Shown here: positions 1-12,200 of the stretch, one piece after another
Numbering within the stretch: position 1 is the stretch's first letter
Layout of the letters: every line of letters starts with the position of its first letter
Assembly: GCF_033807575.1 (NCBI RefSeq)
Contig: NC_084715.1
Location: 12,883,349-12,947,348 of the forward strand
Direction: 5' to 3'
Length of the DNA stretch: 64,000 nt
DNA from: Cydia pomonella
Lineage: Eukaryota > Arthropoda > Insecta > Lepidoptera > Tortricidae
Notes under the pieces: model-generated
Told to the model about the DNA's origin: nothing
The model's input: only the letters and a program-made list of their open reading frames with translations
Database searches by the model: none
Translations under genes and position numbers: made by a program

Positions 1-299
1 AGTCCTCTTAGGAAACACGAATCCCTTTACGCCCTACAACTAAGCCATCGCCCCTTCTGGTATAGTCATATTTCTATAACGGTGTTAGACCAACCAGTGT
101 GTTGTCATAGTAAAACCTAATAGGTACTATTTATCAACTAGAAGGCTAAGAAAAAGTGTATGAATTAATATTGTTCAAGAACTAGGCCCCGGTGGCTGTT
201 CTGCCAGTAAGATCACCTCCCGATAAAACTCCCTTTAATTTTAGATCACAGCCTTTCTTATTATTTCGAAGTAATTTAAGTTGAACACGTCGCTTGTAG

Positions 300-3200
300 C
301 GCAACGACCTCCAAGGAGTCCGCGTATACAGCGCCGTGGACACCCCCGGGCTGCACACGCTCGGCACCGTGGTGGTGGACTACCGCGGCTACCGCGTCAC
401 CGCGCAGTCCATCATCCCCGGCATCCTCGAGAAGGAGCAGGAACAGAGCGTCGTCTACGGCAGCATCGACTTCGGCACCACCGTGCTCTCGCACCCCAAG
501 TATATGGAGCTGGTGAGTGCACTTAATAAAATAAATCTGACACATAAATGTCCAGACCGGTCTGTGGTACTCGTATAAATCATTTAGTTCCATTTTTATC
601 TAATTAAGTTTAAGATACAGAAGTTTTTATTTAATGGCGGTTAATACACATTGATCTGTCTCCGTGTATATCAATAGAATTTCCAGCAAGGACTTAGGGT
701 GTTTTGAGCAGATACGACCGAGTCTATTGATGGTCAGACCTCTGTAATTTATAAACACTGAATCATATTACATAACGGTCATATTTTTTGCGTACAGCTC
801 AGCAAAGCCGGTCAACAGCTGAAGATAATGCCGCACTCCGTAACCAGTGCCAACGGCGAGACCGTCGAACTGTGCTCGAGCGTGGAGTGCAAGGGCATCA
901 TCGGCAACGACGGCCGCCACTACATCCTCGACCTGCTGCGCACCTTCCCGCCCGACGTCAACTTCTTACAGCGTACGTAATAAGGTTCATTCTCACTCGG
1001 CAAGTCTTTGTTTAAACTTAAGTCCTAGGGCATTTAGGCCAACGTAGAACTCCATTGCTTACTTTTTTTTTTTTAATAATGAAAACTCAAAATACATTTC
1101 AATTGTATATAGTTGTACTTAGTCAAGTCATAAAGCTATAGGTACAGATTCCTTATTATTCATATATATGGGTTAAAAGCATATTTAATGCTGAATTACT
1201 TACAATTGCTGTCTCAGTTTTGTATAATTCTATGTAATACTCGGAAAAATCTTATAAAAAAACATGCAAAAAATACGCGACCTGTCGCACACCGGAGTGC
1301 CGTGCGAATTCGCATCCAGTTTGAAGACCGCCTTCCGATTTCACGCAGCGATGTGGCATGACAGACCCACTGTTGTCTCATAATCATAGCTCTAAAAAGC
1401 TATCTAGCGAGGCCACGATTTCGTTGTTAGTAGTAACTAGAAATTCGCTGAGTTTTGCTAATAAACATAGGTAATAATTTACATAGTTTTTAATAATAAC
1501 GCTGTGCTTTCAAAGTCTTCAATAAGTGTTTTACCACTACACTCGACTCTCGTTAATTCTAAATTCGAAGGACTTTTAAAATATTACGAATTATCGAGAG
1601 TTTGAAATATCAAAAGGGTCAAAAATTTTAGGAGAAAAAATATGAGAGTTCGACTTATTGATTAGTAATCAATTATTATTTATTAATATTTTTTTACAAT
1701 ATCAAATGATTAGTTAGATACATGTACATACATAAGTAATGTGAATTAATGATTAGTCTTTCGGATTCGGAAGAAGTCTGTAATATTAGTTTGCTTCAAA
1801 GCACATTGTCAGAAATAGTGCCTGAAATGCTTTTTCATCAGTGTGAACTAATTAGTACGGAAGTGTGTGTCAAACTAATCATTACAATAACAAATGCTCA
1901 TGCAACGAGGATACAAGTTTAAAATTGTCTCAAAATGTAGGGTACATACCTTTGCAATTTGATAACTTTGAATTGTCGAATGTTTGTCAAAGGCAAAAGT
2001 GTTTTTTTTGTAAAACAGTGACGCTTATGTGTTCGAATTAACGCGTCGTTTTGTTACGTAGAGATGATTTTTTTTGTTCGAATTACGAAGTGCTTCAAAA
2101 TGTATTGATATTTTTCGAAATATTAAGACACGTTCTTGGGAACCCGTGATAACTTCCAATTATAAAGAGGTTCTAATTATCGATGGTTTGAATTAACTAG
2201 AGTCGACTGTATCTAAATGCGACGTTTCCTTTCCAGTTGAAGACGACGAGTTGAGAGAAGACATCAAAGCAATGGGCTTCCCTATTATCCACAAGCACAA
2301 ATTGTGTTGCCTTAGGCAGGAATTAGTTGATAGTTTCGTTGAGTAAGTACGGTTTTCGTTTAGACTTGTAACAGTACTACATAATTACAACTGATACATA
2401 CATAGTTAGTTATTTTGAAACGATCGATGATACTTTTTTTAGTAAAATAACATCAATCATACGAACGCAGAATTTAAAGAAAAAGGTAAAAACAGTCTTC
2501 TGCTACTTCAATCACTATTTTTTGACAGATATTTAATTTCCTCTTTAACCATCTAATAAAAAAATCGAATAATATTATAATGGTAATAAACTTATATCTC
2601 ACTGTGTACATTTTAGTGACATTACTGAAGTGATTTTCATTGTCACCAGGGCCCGTTACTTCATGTTCATCCGCTACGCAGCGTTCCACCTGCAGCAGCT
2701 CAGCGCCAAGCGTCAGCGCGACTCCGGCGACGCCAAACCAATCGAAGCCGGCAAAGAGCCCGAGGACAAAGAGCCGCCCAAGGAAACCAAAGAGCCGGAG
2801 ACTAAACGCGACAAGAAGAGCCAGGAGAAAGAAGCCAAAGACAAGAAAAAGGATAAAAAAGAAAAGGAAAGTGCCAAAAAAGAAGAGGTTAAGGTTGAGA
2901 AAGATGCTGATAAAGCCAAGGAGGATGATTTATTGTTGAATGAGAATTATTCTGATATCGACACTGATGTCGCTAAGAAGATTGTAGAAAGCATTACTGA
3001 TTCTATATGCGGCGATAAGGACAAGGAAGAAAGTGACAGTAAGTACATTTTTTCGTCGTATTTGCTGTAGTTTCGAGTTTATTTTAGTGTGTAGTAGAAA
3101 AAATACGTTTACTATTTTGCATTCTCGTAGAAATCATTGAACTCCCTGTTTTAATTATTTATAGCATAGGGGATGAAAACTTTTCTAATAGTTATTTACT

Positions 3201-6200
3201 TCATATATTCATCTCTCGTACGCACCTTTGCGATTATCCCATTTTATACACGCGTCTGACCAATGTGCGCTATGACGGGCCTTGCGCTAAAAACATCTGT
3301 GACTGGGGCTAATCGCGAAAATCGAAGTTCGTCAATAACCGGGTCCGCTTGCTCAGTGTGGACCCGGCTAATTGCGGGCATTTTTCTCTGTCACTCTAAT
3401 TACGTCTTAATGAGGGTAAAAGAGAAGGATTCCCACAATTTGCGATTTCGGTTTTCGCGGTAGGTTTCCCTGTGCGTCAGGCGAGGTATAGTTTCACCCT
3501 TTTAATCGTCCGATTTTTATTGTTTTTTTTTTTGTCATTTAGCAGGCGGGCGCTCCCGCGCAGTAGTGGCAGCAGCGGCTCGCGCCGTATCCTCCCTGAA
3601 GGAGTCCGAGTTCGACGTGCGCTTCAACCCCGACGTGTACTCGGCCGGCATCCGCCACGCCGCGCCGCCCGGCTCGCTGGCGCGCCAGCGCCACCTCGTC
3701 AAGGAGGCCGCCGCCTTCCTGCTCACTACACAGATACCCGCCTTTGTGAGTAGATACAACTGTATCCTCCCTGAAGGAGTCCGAGTTCGACGTGCGCTTC
3801 AACCCCGACGTGTACTCGGCCGGCATCCGCCACGCCGCGCCGCCCGGCTCGCTGGCGCGCCAGCGCCACCTCGTCAAGGAGGCCGCCGCCTTCCTGCTCA
3901 CTACACAGATACCCGCCTTTGTGAGTAGATACAACTGTATCCTCCCTGAAGGAGTCCGAGTTCGACGTGCGCTTCAACCCCGACGTGTACTCGGCCGGCA
4001 TCCGCCACGCCGCGCCGCCCGGCTCGCTGGCGCGCCAGCGCCACCTCGTCAAGGAGGCCGCCGCCTTCCTGCTCACTACACAGATACCCGCCTTTGTGAG
4101 TAGATACAACTGTATCCTCCCTGAAGGAGTCCGAGTTCGACGTCCGCTTCTTTTGGACCATAACACATACAAGGCCTATCGATGCCGTCTCTCACTGAAA
4201 ATGTCAGGTTTATCAGTAATATTTCGCAGGTTTATATTTAAAAAAATATACTGAATTTTTGGCAAGTCGCATAGATCTCGCAATACTTGAGCGGCTAAAA
4301 ATAAAATAGCTTATTGATCGGTGTATTGTACAGGTTCGCGAATGCCTGGAGCAGCAGGCGGCGCCCATGGACGGCGCGGGGCTGGCGGAGGCGCTGCACG
4401 CGCGCGGCATCAACGTGCGCTACCTGGGCCGCGTGGCCGCCGCGCTCAAGCCCGTCGCCGCGCTGCAGTACCTGCACGCCATCGCCGTCGGCGAGCTCGT
4501 GCTGCGCGCCGCCAAGCATCTCTACACTGCCTACCTGCAGGTAACAACACGCCGTATGCTTCGTTCTGGGCTCAACTGGTAGGGTCGCCATGTGTGAACG
4601 GCGAAAGACGCGCTGACTGTGGTTTTACAAATTGCCGGAGAAGCATTATGATATTTTTATTTCCATTTGAGAATGCCAGTGCCGGATTATAGTATTTTAT
4701 GCAACAGTTGTATAAGAAGGGTCAAAAAAGGCGAGTGGCGTGAGTTACAATGTGAGCCGGAGCCGAAGGCGTAGGCGAACGTAAAGGAATACGCCACGAG
4801 AATTTTTTGACCTACTTATACAACGTTGCATACAATATTTTTCCTACGAGTCAACAAAAATAAATCTTAATTTAGGTAAACAAATTACAGCAAAAGTATA
4901 TAGCCAAGACGCGCGAGCATACCTTGTTACGCGCCCGGCCCGCCCCGGGGCGCGGCCGGCCGGTCGGCGACACCTCCTCGTAACTCATGAGGCCCTGGTA
5001 CTTGCTACTTGCTAAATTAATTTTTTGGACAGTTTTAAGCTATTGCATAGCTTCTATCGCGGGCCTTGAGCGCGGGGACCGAATCCAGAAATTCCGTAAC
5101 GAAAAAACCTCACGCTCCCCACTTCGTCTAACGTCGTTTCAGTTCGGCAGTCTTCGACACGGCGTTGTGTGCGTGCTATTAGACGTATTGTACGACTCTA
5201 CGAAACTCGCACGAATCGAGACGAGCTGCTCCGAAATCGGACAAATACATAAGCAGCTGTTTATAGTAATCTGTATGTATCATTGATGTACGTAATAGGG
5301 GTAGATGAGGTACCAGGCGCTCGATCGTGAGCCACAAAATATAGGTTCCGGGACCTATATTGAATTAGTCGTACGGGTGACGCTGAAGTGTCAACATTGT
5401 CATCAAATTCGATAAAATATTGCCAAAGAATGCCGTGTTGCGCCTTTTTCCAGTGCTTCAATAGCTCCAAGCACAAAAACAAAGCTCACGGTATCACTTT
5501 TCATTCGTAAGTACTATTATAACATTTGAAAACATATTTTTTCTAAATAAAATTAAAAATTTCCTTGTTATTGAGTGAGCGCGACAGCTAAATAATGCAT
5601 TACCCATGTGAGAAACACGTTTATCCGAGTGTCAAGTAGGCATGCCCGCTTCATGCAGTGCATGCATGCCCGAGTCAGCAATTTTTTTTATAAATAATGC
5701 AACTTTTTAAATCATGTGCTCCTATTCCTTGAAACTATAGAATGTAACCGGTTTTTATTTTAATATAAGGTCACTGTGGGCAAGTCCGTCAACATATTAT
5801 AACTTTTGAATTAGAAAGCGTTTGCCGCTTTGGCGTCGAGTTTATAAGTCAGTTTTTCGTGCTAGTTCCCTCACTCTAAAACAGATGGCGCTGTGACAAC
5901 GAACTTCAGAGCAATCCGCGTAAACAAGTCATTACGTGTATGGAACTCGAAGTGATAGTGCGACAGTCTCTGCAAATAAAATTGTTAAAAATAGTTTGTG
6001 CCAAGATTTTGCACCAGAAATTGACTACGTAAGTAATATAAGACCCGGCAATCTTTATTATGTGTTTAAATTATCAGATATTGGCTTAGTTTTGTAATTA
6101 TACGTTCCATCATTCATCACATTAAAATTTTGCTAAGTTGGAAAGTCCGTCTACTATGCACCAGGCAAGTCCGTCATATGCCGGACTTTCCTTGAATCAG

Positions 6201-9200
6201 AGGTTACCAACTGTTAAATGGCTTCAATATTATTTATTACGATTTTATAAGGTTACTACAGATATGCATCTTTACAACATTGCGCATGATGTTTGTGTTT
6301 TGTGTTTATTAACAATTTTAATCTCGAAACTACTAAAAAAATATGTTCTTCATCCTCAGCACTATGTAACCGAAAATACAAATAAGAAAATACCTATTAA
6401 GTAAATAAATAAATAAATATTAGCCGCAAACTAAGCATAGCTTAGCTTTTACTATTGGTGCTAGGCGACGACATATACAAACTTATATAGATAAATACAT
6501 AAAAAACAAACATGACTGGAGGAACAAATATCTGTGTAGATTATACAAGCAAATGCCCCTACCGGGATTCGAACATTTCGAACCCATGATCATCGCCTTC
6601 ATATACGATGAAGAATTTCATAAATAATAGTATAGCTGATATCGTTACTAGACGGACTTACCTTAAACTACACGGGAAGTCCGTCTACTCGCCGAATTTT
6701 TAAAAACACTATTGTTTTTGCTTAATTTATGATTAAAATGATCTGTCACTATAGCTTAACTATTATTTATGAAATTCTTCATCGTATGTGATTACAAGCG
6801 GTCACGTAAGTGAATAATTAACGGAGCTAGAATACTCCAATGTAAAAAATAAATAAAGTATGCCGGTCTTGCCCACAGTCACCTTACGAATAACCGGTTG
6901 TTAACCAAAAATCCAGTTTTTCTGATAGTATTGTTAAAACAATATCTTGCATTAACTTGAAACCCAAATATCGGGAATAGTCCATCAAAAATCACTAAAT
7001 AGTACTTGTACAACAATAGGAAAACTATGGACAACATTTTTAACGAGATTCGGATTTACAATTTTAATATGCGAGTTATAGTGTAGTTTTAAGATGTATT
7101 TATGTATGTTGAAAACTGTGTAAAAAATATTTAGAACAGATATTAGATCAATCAAATTTAACCTTTTATCATAAACAAAAGAAATAAATAATAATCATCT
7201 CTATTTGTCAAGTAAAATGTATGATGACTGGTCTGGCCTAGTGGGCAGTGACCCTGCCTATAAAGCCGATGGTCCCGTCCCGGGTTCAAAGTTCTAATGA
7301 TGGAATCCATGAAGAATCGAGGGAACACTTAAAATCTTATAGGTACACATATAGTGATTTTTGTATTGTTTGTCTACAAATTAAGCATTTTCATCCAAAA
7401 ACTGGCAATTAGTGTAGTGGAACTGCTGATGATAAACAGAACGAAACTCCCTAACTACGTATTTACCGTTTGAGTATTTGTATTAATTTGTCCTCTTTGT
7501 AGAGCAACTAAGGTGATGAAAATGAAAACGATGAAAATCAGAACGAATACTTTAAATTGAACATTCTAATGTAAGGGCACGCTGCCGTCTCAAATCGAGA
7601 AAAGTGGGACATTGCTAATTTCGCCTTCGATAGGGAATGATTTAAAAAAATATAACTTCAAAATCAGTATTAACGTTAAAAAAATGAAAACTATAATGTT
7701 TAGAGAAAAAACTTTCACTTATTTCTATTTTAAAACGAGCCGCAGCTGTGGAAATGCCTAGCGATTGAATTGTGAAAATTAAAAATGATGCTCGGTTTCG
7801 TTTTTGATGAAATTTTTTTTTCTCCATACATTATAATTTTCCTTTTTATACCGCCCTCTCCGCATATTTTTTTTAATTGTATAGATAAACTATCGGTTTT
7901 ACATATAAAATACATACAGTTTTACATATTTTATTTAATGTGTTAGCGAAAAAAAATTGTTTTCCATAAAATAAATAAAGTGCCTATTTATTTTAATTTC
8001 GTATATATTTTATAAATATTTGTTTCCTGACGCTACCTAATAAAGACCGCCGCGCCGTTGAAGGCGCTTATTCCCATGACTTACAACTTGTCCAATATAA
8101 GTGAATCCGTATACGTATCGTAACTATGAATAAACAAGGTTCACACTTTTATATTGGTTATCTTGAGTCGTGCGCTCGGTGAACGATTGGAATATATAAA
8201 TACCAGGAGTAACTACGAATTACCAGTGATTACATTATCTCTTGTCAAGCGTACTTGTCTTTTCCGAAAAACCATCAGAAGTGAAACCTCGAGATCCCTA
8301 TCAACTGAGATCATATCGTTATACTGGTTTACTGGTGGTTGGTTATGGTGGTATTAATATCAAAGAAAAAGAAATACTGCATAAATAAAATAAATAAATA
8401 ATTATAATTGCATAAGTTGATACAAAATGCTATGCAATAGCTTTACCGCGGCAGTCCCCGAGTGCCACACGTCTTTTTTTTCTCAATTTTGGCCACCGTA
8501 GCCTACGGAGACTAACAAGCAACGCTAAGCGGTCTTCGTAGTCTATGGGTGTTGCTATATTACGGGTGTCACATGCGTGTTTCTGACTTATGAAGTAATT
8601 ATTTTTACTATGCAACCAAATAAATATTTGGCAGCAATGCACTTAGTTTAAAACTGTATTCGTTTTGGTTTTGTTAGGTTGGTAGCCATTAATCGCAGTA
8701 ACGTTATAGCTTATAAAAGCACAAGAGCTTTTATGAGGAATAGACAATATAGACTTTTCTTGAAATCTTTTATGTATGTTCTTATCAAAGAGCATATAAT
8801 CACTACGTGGTTCTTATATACGTGTTATTGAATGCATAAATGACAGATAACAGTAGAGGAGTAGGAAAAGACATTTTTTATCTTTTGATTGTCATAAATG
8901 TCAACTAGTTCGTTCGGTTACAGTCTAATATCAACCTTCGTGCATTTCGATAAGGTTTACGTTGGCGCTTTGTATATAAGAGGCGACGCGTGCAAATGGT
9001 TAATGACCTAAATATTTCTTAATATAAAATATTTAAGGACACATTTATGTATACTGAACTGTATTTAGTGTCCTAAACCGGGGAGGTAAATTAGAATGGG
9101 TCTACCAAACCTCCGAGTTACGGTTAATCGTGCGCAAGGTAACGTTGATCAACATTGCAGGGTTGCGAGCCGATGTGCATCGGGTCCGGCGTGGCGCACT

Positions 9201-12200
9201 TCCTGAACTGCCTGCTGGGCGCGTGCGCGGCGCCGGCCGTGTCGGGCGCCGCCACGCTGGCGCCGGCGCGCGGGCGCCAGCGTGGCGGCCGCCGCCCGCG
9301 CCGCGCCGCGCCCGCCGCGCCCGCCGCCCCGCTGCCCGAGTGGCAGAGCCTCACGCCCAAGGCGCTGTTCGCGCAGATCAAGCAGGAGCTCAAGGTGACC
9401 ATTTTACTATTATGTTGCGAGTCCCGTGCACTTGAGAAATTATTCCCTAACCCCCTTATTCATAAACGTGTACTAAAGTTACGATGCCGCTAATCATCGT
9501 TTTTCCCTTTCCATCATGCTAATACGTCGGAAAGGGACAAACGATGATTAGCGGCATCGTAACTTTAGTACACGTTTATGAATAAGGGGGTAAGGGGATA
9601 TTGTCCGACGCGTTCCGTCGGGGCCCGTCTCTAGGAACGACGATAAGATACGTGGAAAAGGGTCGCCGAATAAGGCGATAAAATCGACGGGGGTTGTCGG
9701 TACCGCTTGATAATAAGTCAAGCGAGGAGTGTTTTTCAAACATATTTCTTTAAGCCTAGTATAAGTTCTAATAGAGTAACAAAACCTTTTTATCTGTTTC
9801 CAGGCGTATTGGGGTTATGAATTGGCTGCCGATAACATGGATAATGTTATTGAAAAACACGGCCTACAAAAAATATCACTTCTCAGGTTGGTAACACACA
9901 AATTAGATATTATTCTAGCGTTTCAACATAAATTTCAGCCGCTGTCAAATTCTTCTTTCCAATTCGTACTGCTTTAAAATTAATAGCGCTTTAGTATTAG
10001 TTTATTTGTACCACGAGCATGACTCATGTCCATAAAACCGACATGTCACATATTATCCGTCAGTGGGACAGAGAACCTGCTATCTGACACTGACATTTTG
10101 GCATATTTTTTACAGGTCTTTCGCATTGAAAGTCGGACTTCAAATTATGTTGCGGGAATATGACTTCGACAGCAAGAACAAAGCCACATTCTCCAGCGCG
10201 GACATTATGAATATCTTCCCCGTAGTCAAACATATCAATCCTAGGGTAATTATCATTTTACTAACTTTTAAAAAGCTACCCAATGATTGAAATATCTGAA
10301 TTGTGTTTTTTTACTTTTAATCCCTCGAGACCGGCAGATGACGCACACGTGAATTTAAATTATAAATCTTTTCTTTTCCAGGCATCAGACGCCTACAATT
10401 TCTACACAACGGGCCAAAACAAAATCCAAGCGGGCTCCGTTTCCGAGGGCCACGAACTGATCGCGGAAGCCCTCAACCTGCTCAACAACGTATATGGAGC
10501 CATGCACGGCGAGATCGCGCAGTGCTTGCGGATGGTCGCCCGACTGTGCTACGTGACGGGCGAACATAGGGACGCGATGGCGTACCAGCAGAAGGCCGTG
10601 CTCATGTCCGAGAGGGTCAACGGCATCGACCATCCTTACACTATTACTGAATATGTGAGTATACTGGTCAAAATTGAGTTCACAGAATGTAAGGCAAGAT
10701 GATGATGATATGACACTGCTTACAAATACGACAAAAATTTCGTTCCACAAATATAAATGACTAATATTGAAGAGAGTTTGATTGTTGAATCACTATCAGG
10801 CCAATTTGGTACTCTGGTAGAGGTTCCTGTCTACTATCATACAATCAGGAATATTATTACAATATGGATACTTCATAAGAAATGCGTTCTAAACGCCTGT
10901 GATTTTGATCCTGAGTTCCTGACCCTGCATAAGAAAGGCGTTCTAAACGCCTGTGATATTGATCCAGAGTTCCTGACCCTGCATAAGAAAGGCGTTCTAA
11001 ACGCCTGTGATATTGATCCTGAGTTCCTGACCCTGCATAAGAAAGGCGTTCTAAAGGCCTGTGATATTGATCCTGAGTTCCTGACCCTGCATAAGAAAGG
11101 CGTTCTAAACGCCTGTGATATTGATCCTGAGTTCCCGACCCTGCATCCCTTTGCAGATATAAGCGAATCACGTACATCCAAATATGAATCAGTATCTATA
11201 TACTGTTATAGATTTTATGTACGTGATTTTTTGAATTTAGGTAGCTACACAAGTCGAAATTGCTATCATCTTTTTCTACTTTCAAAAAGTCAATTTTAGA
11301 TAGTGTTTCTTGACATTGTTAACTTTGTGTCGTTACAGTCTCACCTGGCGCTGTACTGCTTCGCCAACGGGCAAGTGAGCACGGCGCTCAAGCTGCTGTA
11401 CCGCGCGCGCTACCTGGCGCTGCTCGTCTGCGGCGAGAACCACCCGGAGATGGCGCTGCTCGATGTAAGTCGTAGGCCTGCAGCGGCAGGGTCGCCATGT
11501 GATGTGTCGAGACTGTTTAGGTTTGACCTTGCCCCATGGTGAAGCGTACACAATGAAGTATCGCGTTAGACACGTTTTTTACGGACGATACAGTCTTATC
11601 TGCTTGCACCTACTTCAGTCCTATCGTGACATCTATTGAATAAAGATTCCACAAAAGTGTTAATACACTGATAAAAAACCGCCTAGGAGGCACTTCACTG
11701 CAGCTACCCTAGGCGGAAGTCTTTCCCCGCGGTGCGACTTAGGTTTCCAAAGGGGTTATTAGACAATAGCTTTAGCCCGCGGCTTCCCCCGCGTAAAGCA
11801 AAAAAAAGGTTCTCAGTTTGACCCGTATGTTTGTATGAACACATGTAGGTATGTATGTTTGTCTTCGATTATTAGATTTAGAATCATGTTCTGAAAAATG
11901 TATGAAGTATTCCACAACTTTATACTTGTTAAAGTTCTTCCTTATGAACAACATTTTTAGCCATGTTTGAAAGTGGTAGCAATAGAACCAAACTTTGAGG
12001 TGAACTTACACGGGAGCACGCCACATAGAACTGACCGTGGGAGAAACAGTACTGTCGAAGTATCTATTAGGATAACGCGGGTCTCGTTCAAAAGCTAAAA
12101 AAGAACCCATATAGATCACGTGTGGCTGTCTGTCAATCCATCTGTTACAACCGATTTGCTTCGACACTACTGGGCCGATTGAATTGCAATTTGGCAAAAA

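Noticed and set aside
3726..4172. ORFs of 86-148 codons on the minus strand at the 175-bp array
   Set aside because: Antisense shadows of duplicated GC-rich exon 5; no family similarity.
9130..9435. ORFs on both strands around clu exon 7
   Set aside because: GC-rich exon shadows. The real exon is 9161-9394, fixed by splice sites and by HFLNCLL similarity to CLU.
10757..11299. 180-codon plus-strand ORF and two minus-strand ORFs across the 54-bp repeats
   Set aside because: A repeat length divisible by three without stops opens several frames at once. The region lies in a clu intron and the protein is pure repeat.
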